In this document: piece after piece, positions 1 to 8,782 of the stretch | How positions within the stretch are numbered: position 1 is the stretch's first letter | How the letters are laid out: the number at the start of each line of letters is the position of its first letter | Source of the DNA: Lachnospiraceae bacterium | Lineage (GTDB): Bacteria > Bacillota > Clostridia > Lachnospirales > Lachnospiraceae | Assembly (NCBI GenBank): GCA_022793195.1 | Contig: JAAWCJ010000008.1 | Span: 1-64,000, forward strand | Length of the DNA: 64,000 bases | Reading direction: 5' to 3' | Notes under the pieces: model-generated | The model's input: the letters and a program-made list of their open reading frames with translations, nothing else | Told to the model about the DNA's origin: nothing | Database searches by the model: none | Translations under genes and position numbers: made by a program

Positions 1-296
1 CAATAAGAATCAAATATACCTACAGCCATACATATAACCTCTATTAAAATATATTTGATTGTTATTTTTCCTGAAAACATTCGCGTAAAGTACACCTTGA
101 TGTTCTGCTCGCAAATCAGCAGAAAAATAGTAGCCATAGTGGGAATACATACATATAAGTATTTTAAGTACAATAATCCATTGGGAATGATAATTCCGTT
201 CTGTTCTAGCAATGTAGGTACATAGCATATAAACGATAAAACATATACCACAGAAACCCATAACGTGAGTTTCAACTTATTTGTGTATCTCGCCAT
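1..296 (-). CDS. Partial membrane protein, N-terminus of a probable CPBP-family intramembrane protease
   Basis: An open frame starts at the ATG at 294-296 and runs off the left edge, giving about 98 residues without a stop. An AGGAG ribosome site lies about 7 bases upstream. The visible part is hydrophobic, with probable membrane segments near residues 10-30, 42-62 and 80-95. The segment order and short polar loops resemble the N-terminus of CPBP (Abi/CAAX-protease-like) proteins, but the catalytic motifs would lie in the missing part, so the family call is tentative. The AT-rich composition differs from the genes that follow and, with the recombinase remnant next door, suggests an acquired segment. 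Confidence 0.5.
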   Translation of the reverse strand, partial: MARYTNKLKLTLWVSVVYVLSFICYVPTLLEQNGIIIPNGLLYLKYLYVCIPTMATIFLLICEQNIKVYFTRMFSGKITIKYILIEVICMAVGIFDSY

Positions 297-362
297 CACA
301 ATTTCTCCTTGCAGTACGAAAATCTTACAGAAATTCCGATTTGTCGCTCTCAATATAAGGCA

Positions 363-569
363 TTATACCACATCTTTGTGAACTTTTCGACTATACTTCA
401 CCTCAAAGATTAACCACTGGTCTTTATTTTCGCTGTCTTTCAGATAGCCGTATGGCGGACTGCTCGCAACGTGCTTCCCGCACCCGAATCCTATTGGAAG
501 ATTTATGCGAGCTTGACGCCCCCTCCAAAACTCTTTATAATGAGCCTTATATGAAATACGGAGGGACAT
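363..569 (-). pseudogene. Remnant of a large serine recombinase
   Basis: The frame contains the stretch GKHVASSPPYGYLKD followed by a Q-W-L-I segment (about 408-480). This closely resembles the recombinase-domain start of large serine recombinases of the Tn4451/TnpX type, where a PPYGY.KD...W motif follows the catalytic N-terminal domain. Neither the catalytic serine domain nor the downstream recombinase and zinc-ribbon parts are present, and the frame stops soon after the motif. It is therefore a decayed fragment, probably left by an integrated element whose other traces lie beyond the left edge. No functional product is expected. Confidence 0.55.
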
Positions 570-1440
570 GCCTGTTATGTGGATTGCAGATCAATGGAAC
601 GATTATGAAGTCATAGATACTTCCGAAGGGGAAAAGCTGGAACGGTGGGGAAGGTTTCTCCTGGTGCGTCCCGACCCCCAGGTCATCTGGGACACTCCCA
701 AAAACCATAAAGGGTGGCAGCAAAAAAACGGCCACTACCATCGCAGCAGCCGCGGCGGCGGGGAATGGGAATTTTTTGACCTGCCCGAGCAGTGGACCAT
801 CGGCTATGAGCCCCTGGATCTGACGTTCCACCTGAAGCCTTTCAGCTTTAAGCACACCGGCCTTTTCCCGGAACAGGCTGTCAACTGGGACTGGTTTTCT
901 TCCAAAATAAAAAAGGCCGGACGGCCCGTCAAAGTTTTAAACCTGTTTGCCTATACCGGGGGAGCCACCCTGGCCGCCGCCCGCGCGGGGGCCCAGGTGA
1001 CTCATGTGGACGCCTCCAAGGGCATGGTGTCCTGGGCCAGGGAAAACGCCAGGGCTTCCGGCCTCTCTGAGGCTCCCATCCGCTGGATTACCGACGACTG
1101 CGTCAAATTCGCGGAGCGGGAAATCCGCCGCAGGAACCTCTATGATGCCGTGATTATGGATCCGCCTTCCTACGGCCGCGGCCCCAAGGGGGAAATCTGG
1201 AAAATCGAAGAAAATATCTTTTCCCTGGTGAAGCTCTGCAGCCGTCTTTTGTCGGAAAAGCCTTTATTCTTCCTGATCAATTCCTACACCACAGGGCTGG
1301 CTCCCGCCGTTCTCTCCTATATGCTGGGAACAGCGTTAAAAAAACAGGGCGGGAGCATCACCTCCGGTGAAATCGGCCTTCCGGTGACCCAGAGCGGCCT
1401 CATCCTCCCCTGCGGCGCGTCGGGCCGCTGGGAAAGCTGA
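568..1440 (+). CDS. Class I SAM-dependent methyltransferase (RlmI-like)
   Basis: A 290-residue Rossmann methyltransferase. An N-terminal part (1-90) precedes the FKHTGLFPEQ segment (about 94-103), the SAM-binding motif LNLFAYTGGAT (about 125-134) and the catalytic DPPSYGRG motif (about 198-205). This arrangement is that of the RlmI/RlmK-type rRNA cytosine or guanine methyltransferases, but the N-terminal PUA domain of RlmI is absent, so the protein belongs to the shorter, largely uncharacterised branch. Substrate is unknown; rRNA is the family-based guess. The start is supported by GGAGG a few bases upstream. It ends one base before the convergent DUF2804 gene. Confidence 0.85.
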   Translation: MPVMWIADQWNDYEVIDTSEGEKLERWGRFLLVRPDPQVIWDTPKNHKGWQQKNGHYHRSSRGGGEWEFFDLPEQWTIGYEPLDLTFHLKPFSFKHTGLFPEQAVNWDWFSSKIKKAGRPVKVLNLFAYTGGATLAAARAGAQVTHVDASKGMVSWARENARASGLSEAPIRWITDDCVKFAEREIRRRNLYDAVIMDPPSYGRGPKGEIWKIEENIFSLVKLCSRLLSEKPLFFLINSYTTGLAPAVLSYMLGTALKKQGGSITSGEIGLPVTQSGLILPCGASGRWES

Positions 1441-1441
1441 C

Positions 1442-2515
1442 TTACCATTTATTACGCACCTTTTCCGCAAACCCCAGCATATGTACCACGGGAAGTTTTG
1501 TCCCGTCATCCAGGACTGCCTCCCCGTCGAAATGGCCGAACACCTGATGCTGGTCGCTTAAAATCACGCCCACGCTGGTGCGGGACTTCCTGTCCAGGAT
1601 GGGCGTAAACTTAAGCTCCAGCCTCCCGTCGGAAGAGGTGAATTTCCAGGGTTTCATGTAATCGGTCTTTCCCTCAGCCTCCCCGGGGATCAGGAAAAGG
1701 ACCTGACCCAGCTTGTGGGCCTTTCCTTTATAAAACAGCATGTTCTCCGTGGCCGCCGAAGTGTCGCCGAACCCATACCCCAAGTTGAACCCGAACATTT
1801 CTCCGCCGCAGACCCCCATGGCCGCGCTCCAGTACCAGGTATTTTCATAAGTCCAGACACCTCTTCCCCAGTCCAGCAGGGCGAAGCTGTCCTCCGGCCA
1901 AAATTCATAGCTGTGCCCCGCATATTCCACACGGCCGCAGGCCCTCATGCCAATGATTTTCTGGTTATAATAAAAAGCTGTTTTTTTCTCCGGGAACGGC
2001 GTCGCGATCACCATGCTGTCTTCCGGCTCCTCTGTCAGTTCAAAATGGACGCGGATGGGCAGGCCGTTCTCAAACCGCCTGATCTCACCGTCCAGAATCC
2101 TCTTATCCCCCTCATGGCAAAAAGACATCTTCATATTCTTTTTATCCAGAAACACATCCCCCGACGCAGAGCTTTTCGGAAATCCTGTTTTTCCCATGGG
2201 GAATAAGGTCATGGGGCTTGTGGTATGCTCCGTACGTTTCTCAAAATCCAGGAAGGAAATGCTCACAAGACCCATGTAGGAATTGTCATCCAGCGTCAGG
2301 GCCACACCGTATTTATCATTATAAATGAGATAATAATCCCACTCTTTGATGCGCAAAGCCCCTCCTCTCACACGGCTCCTGTCGTATTCCTTCACCAGGG
2401 AAGTGGCATAACCCGCCTGGGAAAGCTCTCCGCGCTCATTTAAAAGCGGCCCCGGAAAAAGCCGTACCTGCTCCCCTCCTGTCTTTCCTGTCTCTGACCA
2501 CATCTGTCCTGCCAT
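1442..2515 (-). CDS. DUF2804 family protein
   Basis: A 357-residue soluble protein recognised as DUF2804 by its overall pattern: an N-terminal LLNERGEL segment, a tryptophan-rich first half (WDYYL) and a C-terminal beta-rich part with FGHFDGEAVLDDG near the end. The family has no established biochemical role; its members resemble lipocalin-like beta proteins. The start chosen is the second in-frame ATG, because an AGGAGGG ribosome site lies inside the codons between the first and second ATG. It converges with the methyltransferase and lies 29 bases downstream of trxB on the same strand, so it may be co-transcribed with it. Confidence 0.75.
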   Translation of the reverse strand: MAGQMWSETGKTGGEQVRLFPGPLLNERGELSQAGYATSLVKEYDRSRVRGGALRIKEWDYYLIYNDKYGVALTLDDNSYMGLVSISFLDFEKRTEHTTSPMTLFPMGKTGFPKSSASGDVFLDKKNMKMSFCHEGDKRILDGEIRRFENGLPIRVHFELTEEPEDSMVIATPFPEKKTAFYYNQKIIGMRACGRVEYAGHSYEFWPEDSFALLDWGRGVWTYENTWYWSAAMGVCGGEMFGFNLGYGFGDTSAATENMLFYKGKAHKLGQVLFLIPGEAEGKTDYMKPWKFTSSDGRLELKFTPILDRKSRTSVGVILSDQHQVFGHFDGEAVLDDGTKLPVVHMLGFAEKVRNKW

Positions 2516-2544
2516 AAAATACCCTCCTCTCATATACCGCCGTT

Positions 2545-3483
2545 TTATATACCTTCATCCCGTATACTTCCACTTAAATAACGCTCTGCGGAAATGACGG
2601 CGTTTGCCCCGTCGGCCGCCGCTGTCACCACCTGCCTCAGAGGTTTTGTGCGGATATCGCCGGCTGCAAAAATCCCCGGCGCGGAAGTTTTTCCATCCTC
2701 CCCGGCCCGTATATACCCGTCCTTGTCTGTCTCCACAATCCCTTTCCAGCTTTCCGTCTCCGGGATGATTCCCACGGCAATAAAAACTCCCTGAAGGGAA
2801 AGCTCCGCCGTCTCCCCATTTTTTCTATTTTTAAGCCGAAGGCCTGTCACCGCAGTTTCGCCTGTGATTTCTGTCACTTCCGTGTCGGGGAGGAATGTAG
2901 CCTTTTCCAGGGAAAAAAGCTGCTCCCGGAGGCTTTTTGCCCCGCGTAGTTCAGCCCTGCGGTGAATCAGGTACACCCTGCTGCAGGTCCTGGCCAGGAG
3001 GATGGCGTCCTCGATGGCCGTATCGCCGCCTCCGACGACCGCCACCGTTTTCCCTTTAAAAAACATTCCGTCGCAGGTGGCGCAGTAGCTGACTCCTTTC
3101 CCGGTGAACTTCTCTTCCCCGGGAACTCCCAGAAGCCTGTGCCTGGCGCCGTTTGCGAGAATCACTGTCCGCGCCTTGTAAATTTCTTTTTTTCCCCGCA
3201 GCGTTTTATAGGGAGAGCCGTCCTCCAGGGCAGTCACCGTATCGGTGGCAAAGACAGCCCCCAGGCTCTCCGCATGTTCCCGCATTTTCGCCGCCAGGTC
3301 GAAGCCGTTTATTTTCGGATCGCCCGGATAATTGTCCACTTCATAAGTATTCAGAATCTGGCCGCCGCTCATGGCCGCCTGCTCCAACACCAGCATATTT
3401 AACCCGGCCCGCTTTGCATAGACTGCCGCCGAAAGCCCCGCCGGCCCGGAACCGACAATGATCACATCATAAATTTCTCCCAT
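2545..3483 (-). CDS. trxB: Thioredoxin reductase
   Basis: A 312-residue flavoprotein that uses NADPH to reduce thioredoxin in the cytoplasm. It shows the FAD-binding GSGPAG motif (11-16), the redox-active CATC pair (C134, C137) and the NADPH-binding GGGDTA motif (151-156), ending with the FAD-binding APGIFAAGDI segment. The length is typical. The open frame extends further upstream, but the ATG at 3481-3483 has GGAGGG 5 bases ahead and begins exactly at the conserved N-terminus. It is divergent from the SDR gene, with 76 bases between them carrying both promoters. No thioredoxin gene is adjacent. Confidence 0.93.
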   Translation of the reverse strand: MGEIYDVIIVGSGPAGLSAAVYAKRAGLNMLVLEQAAMSGGQILNTYEVDNYPGDPKINGFDLAAKMREHAESLGAVFATDTVTALEDGSPYKTLRGKKEIYKARTVILANGARHRLLGVPGEEKFTGKGVSYCATCDGMFFKGKTVAVVGGGDTAIEDAILLARTCSRVYLIHRRAELRGAKSLREQLFSLEKATFLPDTEVTEITGETAVTGLRLKNRKNGETAELSLQGVFIAVGIIPETESWKGIVETDKDGYIRAGEDGKTSAPGIFAAGDIRTKPLRQVVTAAADGANAVISAERYLSGSIRDEGI

Positions 3484-3559
3484 GACACCCTCCATATAAA
3501 TGTGGTATACTAAAGTACATATCCATTTAAAAGTATTATGGTTCATGAAAGGAGAATTT

Positions 3560-4291
3560 ATGAGTTTTGCAAAAACAGCATTGATCACTGGCGCTTCCCG
3601 CGGTATCGGAAAGGCCGTCGCCCTCCGCCTGGCGCAAGAAGGCATCCGCTGCGCCATCTGTGCCAGAAACGAATCTTCCCTCCTGGAAACGCGAAAAGAG
3701 ATTCTGGCCATCGGCGCCCCCTGCCTGGCCGTCCCTGCCGATGTGTCGGATCCTTCCCAATGTGCAAAACTTTTTAAAGAGATACAGGCAGTTTTTGGTT
3801 CCGTAGACCTCCTGGTCAACAACGCGGGAATTTCCCACATGGGCCTTCTCCAGGATATGAGCGACGCCCAGTGGAACTCTGTCATAAATACCAACCTGTC
3901 CTCCGTCTTTTACTGCTGCCGCCTGGCCATCCCTTCGATGATCGCCGGGAAAAGCGGACGGATCTTAAATATCTCTTCTGTCTGGGGAACTTTTGGCGCT
4001 TCCCTGGAAACTGCTTATTCGGCATCCAAAGGCGGTGTCAACGCCCTCACAAAAGCCCTGGCAAAGGAGCTGGCCCCCTCAGGTATCCAGGTAAATGCCC
4101 TGGCCTGCGGAACCATTGATACTGCCATGAATGATTTCCTCTCCGAAGAAGATCGTCTGAACCTCATGGAAGAAATCCCCGCCGGGCGCTTTGGCACTGC
4201 CCTGGAGGCAGCTCAGATGGCGTGGCAGATCCTCTCCTCCCCCGCCTATCTGACAGGCCAGGTCATCACCATGGACGGCGGCTGGCAGTAA
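3560..4291 (+). CDS. SDR oxidoreductase, FabG/YmfI-like
   Basis: A 243-residue short-chain dehydrogenase with the NAD(P)-binding TGASRGIG motif (10-17), NNAG (87-90), and the catalytic Ser140, Tyr153 and Lys157 (YSASK). The SSVWG..GAS segment around the catalytic Ser and the IDTAMN segment resemble the elongation factor P 5-aminopentanone reductase YmfI more than housekeeping FabG, so a role in EF-P modification is possible; a 3-oxoacyl-ACP reductase remains the alternative. No fatty-acid synthesis genes are adjacent, which favours the former. The start has GGAG 5 bases upstream; an in-frame ATG 15 bases earlier lacks one. Confidence 0.8.
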   Translation: MSFAKTALITGASRGIGKAVALRLAQEGIRCAICARNESSLLETRKEILAIGAPCLAVPADVSDPSQCAKLFKEIQAVFGSVDLLVNNAGISHMGLLQDMSDAQWNSVINTNLSSVFYCCRLAIPSMIAGKSGRILNISSVWGTFGASLETAYSASKGGVNALTKALAKELAPSGIQVNALACGTIDTAMNDFLSEEDRLNLMEEIPAGRFGTALEAAQMAWQILSSPAYLTGQVITMDGGWQ

Positions 4292-4294
4292 AGA

Positions 4295-4951
4295 CTATTC
4301 TTCAAACAAAAGAACTTCTTTTCCGTTTACCGCAAAATACGGCGTTCCCAGGACCTCGACGGCGGCCTTTCCTCCCGTGGCCTCCGTCAACCGCTTCACA
4401 AAAGCGTCCGCCTGCTCCTCCGGCAGCAGGAGCCTTGAAACCACCGTATCCGTATATTCCGTATCCAGAATGGAAATCCCCATCTGTCCGGCGATGTACT
4501 GTAGCTTTCCAAGCCCGTTATAGTCACAGGCGACCGACACCTTCTGCCCCGGCTGTTTGTGCAGGATAACGCTGTTTTTTAACCCCTCTTTCACCGCTCC
4601 GGAATAAGCCCGTACCAGTCCGCCCGTCCCCAGAAGGGTTCCCCCAAAATACCTCGTCACCACCACGCACACATTGTGGATTCCTTCTCCCAAAAGTACA
4701 TCCAGCATGGGACGCCCCGCCGTCCCCCCAGGTTCCCCGTCGTCGCTGCAGCGGGTCAGTTCATTTCCGCGTCCAATGCAAAATGCCGTACAGTTGTGGC
4801 TGGCATTCCAATATTTCTTTCTCATTTCTTCTATAAAGGCGGTTGCCTCTTCTTCTGTCTTCACAGGGCATACCGTGGCTATGAATCTGGACTTCTTTTC
4901 CACCAGCTCCCCCTCGCCGCCCTGATATGCCTCCAGATAACTCTGTCTCAT
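4295..4951 (-). CDS. YigZ/IMPACT family protein
   Basis: A 218-residue protein of the YigZ (UPF0029/IMPACT) family. The N-terminal domain carries the signature SDDGEPGGTAGRP and GTGGLVRAYSGAV segments, followed by a smaller C-terminal ferredoxin-like domain. Bacterial members are poorly characterised; structures suggest nucleic-acid binding and eukaryotic IMPACT regulates translation. The length matches the family. A GGAGG site precedes the ATG by about 5 bases. It converges with the SDR gene with only 3 bases between the stop codons. Confidence 0.88.
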   Translation of the reverse strand: MRQSYLEAYQGGEGELVEKKSRFIATVCPVKTEEEATAFIEEMRKKYWNASHNCTAFCIGRGNELTRCSDDGEPGGTAGRPMLDVLLGEGIHNVCVVVTRYFGGTLLGTGGLVRAYSGAVKEGLKNSVILHKQPGQKVSVACDYNGLGKLQYIAGQMGISILDTEYTDTVVSRLLLPEEQADAFVKRLTEATGGKAAVEVLGTPYFAVNGKEVLLFEE

Positions 4952-5081
4952 GCCTTCCTCCCCGGTTTCCTTTGTAATCTTATTGTAATACAGAAGTCAA
5001 AATCCGGCAACCTGCGTTTATGTAATACAAATGCAAAAAAACTGAAAGGAAATACCCCTTTATTTGTCATACTTTTTCTGG

Positions 5082-5087
5082 TATACT
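5082..5087 (+). promoter_or_regulatory. Extended -10 promoter of the PBP gene
   Basis: TATACT preceded by TGG forms an extended -10 element about 20 bases upstream of the ribosome site of the PBP gene. The -35 region (TTTATT, 17-base spacing) is weak, as is common with extended -10 promoters. Inferred by eye. Confidence 0.45.
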
Positions 5088-5108
5088 AAAATTTCAGGAG
5101 GATACTTT

Positions 5109-7874
5109 ATGAATTACGGAAAATCTGGCCTGAAAAAACAGATTCACGCATGTTCATCGAAATCTGCCAGGCGAAAAACCAAAGCCGGTATTCTGACCTT
5201 CAAAGCTCTTCTGACCGGAATCGTGGCTTTATTCGTATTAATTATTTCCCTCGGTGTGGGAATGGTCCGCGGTATTTTAAATTCCGCCCCCGATTTAAAC
5301 ACCCTGGATATGTCTCCAAGCGCCTCCGCCACCATTATGTATGATGCGGAAGGAAACGAAATACAAACTCTTGTTATGGCTGGCTCCAACAGGCAGCCTG
5401 TTGAATATTCAGAAATGCCTGAAAACCTGATCAATGCGTTTATTGCCATCGAGGATTCCCGTTTCTGGGATCACAACGGCGTGGATATCAAAGGGCTGAC
5501 CCGCGCCGTATTCCAGGGACTTTTATCCGGTGAACTGGATCAGGGAGCCAGTACAATCACCCAACAGCTCATTAAAAATGTGGCTTTTGGCGGCGGCATG
5601 GAAACCTCCATGGGCGCAAAATTCAAACGGAAGCTCCAGGAGCAGTATCTGGCCATCCAGCTGGAAAAAACAATGGATAAGAAAATTATCCTTCAAAATT
5701 ACCTGAATACCATCAACCTGGGGGCCAATACTCTTGGAGTTCAGGCTGCTTCCGAGCGTTATTTCGGAAAAAGCGTCAGCGACCTGACACTGTCCGAATG
5801 TGCAGTGATTGCCGCTGTCACCAGCAATCCCACCCGTTACAATCCCATCACCCACCCGGAAGAAAATGTCAAACGGCGCGACATTGTCCTGGAATACATG
5901 TATGAGCAGGGTTACATTACAGAAGAAGCCCTCAAAGAGGCCAGGGCGGACGATGTCTACACGCGGATTCAGGAGGTGGATGCCGCCAGGGACAGTGAAT
6001 CCTCTATATACAGTTATTTCGTGGATGAAACCATTGTGCAGGTTCTGGCCGACCTTCAGGAAAAAGCAGGATATTCTGAAACGGAAGCCCGCACCCTGCT
6101 CTACAGCGGAGGCCTCCGGATTTATACCACACAGGATCCAAAGCTGCAGAAAATCATGGATGAGGAAATTTCACGGCCGGAAAATTACAGCCATAGCGAT
6201 ATCCGCTACAGCTTCACCTACCGCCTTTCTGTCACCCATGCGGACGGCACTACGGAGAATTATTCAGAAAACCATATCAAAACATGGCTGCGGGAGAAAA
6301 ACGGCGGCGCCCAGGTGAAATTAATTTACGACACCGAAGACGAAATCCGCCAGTGCGTGGAAGAATATAAATCCACTGTGGTAAGCGCCCGGGATACTAT
6401 CCAGGGAGAGCGGCTGGACATCACTTTGCAGCCTCAGAGTTCCTGCGTCCTTATGGATCAGGAGACAGGTTATATCGTGGCCATAAGCGGCGGACGCGGG
6501 AAAAAGACTGCCAGCCTCAGTTTGAACCGTGCCACCGACACCCTGCGTCAGCCTGGTTCCACTTTTAAAGTGCTGACAGCTTTTGCCCCGGCTTTAGACA
6601 GCGCCGGAGCCACCCTCGGTTCTGTTTATTATGATGCCCCTTATTCCCTGGACAATAAAGACTTTGCCAACTGGTGGGGAAACAGTTACGTGGGCTATTC
6701 CAATATCCGGGACGGCATTGTCTATTCCATGAATATCATTGCCTTAAAAACCCTGATGAATACCGTCAGCCCTCAAACAGGTTATCAATATGCCCTGGAC
6801 TTTGGTATCACTTCCCTGGTAGAAAGCGAAACAGATGAAAATACCGGTGAAGTATTCACCGATATCGGCGCCCCCCTCTGCCTGGGTGGAATCACCCATG
6901 GCGTCAGCAATCTGGAACTGACAGCCGCCTATGCCGCCATCGCCAATCAGGGAATCTATACGGAGCCGGTTTATTATACAAGAATTGTGGACAGGAATGG
7001 CAAAATCATCATTGATAACCGTCCTGAAACACGTACTGTAATTAAAGAATCCACTGCCTGGCTTTTGACCAACGCCATGGAGGGAGTCTGTGTCCGGTCT
7101 TACCTGTTTAACCGCTCCGACATTCCCACCAGCAGGCCGGAAACAAAGATCGACAACCTGCCCACTGCCGGAAAGAGCGGAACCACCACCAACACCAACG
7201 ATATCTGGTTTGTGGGTTACACGCCTTACTACACTCTGGGAGTATGGCAAGGTTACGATGAAAATGCTTCCCTGGATACAGGCGCCGATGTGAGAACCAT
7301 TTGGCGAAATATTATGGCCAGATCCTGTGAAGGGCTTCCTGCAAAAGAATTTCCCGCAATGCCGGGGAACATTGAAGAAGCTTCCATCTGCCACAAATCC
7401 GGTAAACTGGCCGTACCCGGCATCTGCGATGCCGACCCTGCCGGAAGTATGGTCTATACGGAATATTTTGTCAGGGGCACCACGCCCACCGAGGTTTGCG
7501 ACCATCATACAAAAGTCACCGTTTGCCGTTTAAGCAATGTTTTGGCCACAGAGTTTTGTCCTGAAGCGCTGCGGGAAGAACGCGTTTACCGGACATTAAC
7601 CGATGAGTCCACCGGCAGTACGGATGACAGCCCTTACCTCCTCCCCGATGCTTTGCGAAACAGTACCTGCCCCCTCCATACCAGTTATACTTTTCCCTTT
7701 ATAAATGGAGAGAATAATCCGGCAGGAGAAACCACGCCAGAGCAGACGGCTCCGGGAGAAGCTGCGCCAGGACAAACAGCTCCGGGACAGCAGACGCCCG
7801 AAAACCCGGCCGCGCCTTCTAATCCGGCGCCTCAACCGGTGCCGGCTGACCCGGCGCAACCTCCCAGCGGATAG
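5109..7874 (+). CDS. Class A penicillin-binding protein (PBP1A family)
   Basis: A 921-residue bifunctional cell-wall synthase: a cytoplasmic basic N-terminus, one membrane anchor (about 33-55), a GT51 glycosyltransferase domain with the catalytic Glu115 in AIEDSRFW and the GAST.TQQ motif near 150, then a transpeptidase domain with S484-x-x-K487, S540-M-N542 and K689-S-G. It polymerises glycan strands and cross-links peptides outside the membrane. The last 50 residues are a Pro/Gln/Glu/Ala-rich tail with repeated TAPG units, of a kind seen in other Firmicute PBP1 proteins. The start chosen has CAGGAGG 8 bases upstream; the frame opens earlier without a site. The gene stands alone between opposing neighbours. 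Confidence 0.93.
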   Translation: MNYGKSGLKKQIHACSSKSARRKTKAGILTFKALLTGIVALFVLIISLGVGMVRGILNSAPDLNTLDMSPSASATIMYDAEGNEIQTLVMAGSNRQPVEYSEMPENLINAFIAIEDSRFWDHNGVDIKGLTRAVFQGLLSGELDQGASTITQQLIKNVAFGGGMETSMGAKFKRKLQEQYLAIQLEKTMDKKIILQNYLNTINLGANTLGVQAASERYFGKSVSDLTLSECAVIAAVTSNPTRYNPITHPEENVKRRDIVLEYMYEQGYITEEALKEARADDVYTRIQEVDAARDSESSIYSYFVDETIVQVLADLQEKAGYSETEARTLLYSGGLRIYTTQDPKLQKIMDEEISRPENYSHSDIRYSFTYRLSVTHADGTTENYSENHIKTWLREKNGGAQVKLIYDTEDEIRQCVEEYKSTVVSARDTIQGERLDITLQPQSSCVLMDQETGYIVAISGGRGKKTASLSLNRATDTLRQPGSTFKVLTAFAPALDSAGATLGSVYYDAPYSLDNKDFANWWGNSYVGYSNIRDGIVYSMNIIALKTLMNTVSPQTGYQYALDFGITSLVESETDENTGEVFTDIGAPLCLGGITHGVSNLELTAAYAAIANQGIYTEPVYYTRIVDRNGKIIIDNRPETRTVIKESTAWLLTNAMEGVCVRSYLFNRSDIPTSRPETKIDNLPTAGKSGTTTNTNDIWFVGYTPYYTLGVWQGYDENASLDTGADVRTIWRNIMARSCEGLPAKEFPAMPGNIEEASICHKSGKLAVPGICDADPAGSMVYTEYFVRGTTPTEVCDHHTKVTVCRLSNVLATEFCPEALREERVYRTLTDESTGSTDDSPYLLPDALRNSTCPLHTSYTFPFINGENNPAGETTPEQTAPGEAAPGQTAPGQQTPENPAAPSNPAPQPVPADPAQPPSG

Positions 7875-7933
7875 AGTGAATTGTTATAAATGCCACAACT
7901 GTTAAAGTATTTATCAGTTGGAATTTTTACAAG

Positions 7934-8782
7934 TTACCTTTTCGCCGGGGCACCACCGCCCCTCATACCTGCGGCAACCTTAATGATTGAGAAGTCCGCC
8001 TGGTTAAATTTACGGACACACAGCACAAAGAAAAAGGTGCCAATCAAAATGGTAATAGCCAGCCCCATCAGCGGTGTAATGACAAAACCGCCAAGGTCGA
8101 ACGCCATTCCCTGTTTTACCAATTCCTCTGTGGTCAGCGTGTGCGCCCCCAAAGCGATATAACGGAAAATTGAGGTCGTATAGGTCAGAGGGTTTAAGTA
8201 GACGATGGGCAGGAGAAAGCCGGGTATAATGGTGGTGGGGATATATGCGCCGGAAACAAAGGTCAGGGGCATCATAATCATGGAGCTGAGGGTCTGAAAT
8301 GCGGGGGAATTCCGTGAAACTGTAGCCAAAAACAGGCCAATGGCGCTGAATGTCATAGCGGAAGCCAACATCACCGCAGCCAAAAGCAGGATTTGCAGGA
8401 CGCCCACCCGCAGTCCAAGCACAATGCCGCAGATCATGGTGACGACGCCTTGCAGCGTGGCAATGACCGCCCCTGACAGAATGTGACCCATGGAAATTTG
8501 CGTCCGTGCAATGGGCGCAACCAAAACCTCTTTCATATAACCGCTGGAAATATCAGACAGGATATCGGAGGAATTATTTACGCTAACCTGAAATACGCTC
8601 ATGATAATCACACCGGAGATCAGATAGTTCATGGGCGCGTCAAGGCCGCTCATGGAAGATTTCATCAGAAACGAAAACATCACCAGCATAAACATGGACA
8701 TAAAGAGCGATCCAAATACCCGTCCCTTACTCCTGATATAATTCAGTAAATTTCTTTGTACAATCGCTGTAATTGGGTTCAT
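7934..8782 (-). CDS. ABC-2 type transporter permease (drug efflux family)
   Basis: A 282-residue membrane protein with six predicted transmembrane segments and the ABC-2 membrane-domain pattern (segments near 22-40, 52-72, 105-130, 140-165, 170-190, 235-258). Such permeases pair with a DrrA-like ATPase to export drugs, lipids or polysaccharides. Its ATG overlaps the stop of the upstream ATPase gene in an ATGA arrangement, so the two are translationally coupled. Together with the MarR gene upstream it forms a probable regulated exporter of toxic compounds. The substrate cannot be told from sequence. The stretch between its stop and the PBP stop holds only a weak hairpin near 7905-7925. Confidence 0.88.
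   Translation of the reverse strand: MNPITAIVQRNLLNYIRSKGRVFGSLFMSMFMLVMFSFLMKSSMSGLDAPMNYLISGVIIMSVFQVSVNNSSDILSDISSGYMKEVLVAPIARTQISMGHILSGAVIATLQGVVTMICGIVLGLRVGVLQILLLAAVMLASAMTFSAIGLFLATVSRNSPAFQTLSSMIMMPLTFVSGAYIPTTIIPGFLLPIVYLNPLTYTTSIFRYIALGAHTLTTEELVKQGMAFDLGGFVITPLMGLAITILIGTFFFVLCVRKFNQADFSIIKVAAGMRGGGAPAKR

Noticed and set aside
547-855. Minus-strand frame of 102 residues over the methyltransferase gene
   Set aside because: It lies wholly on the opposite strand of a clear methyltransferase and has low-complexity Ala/Leu/Phe content typical of a shadow frame.
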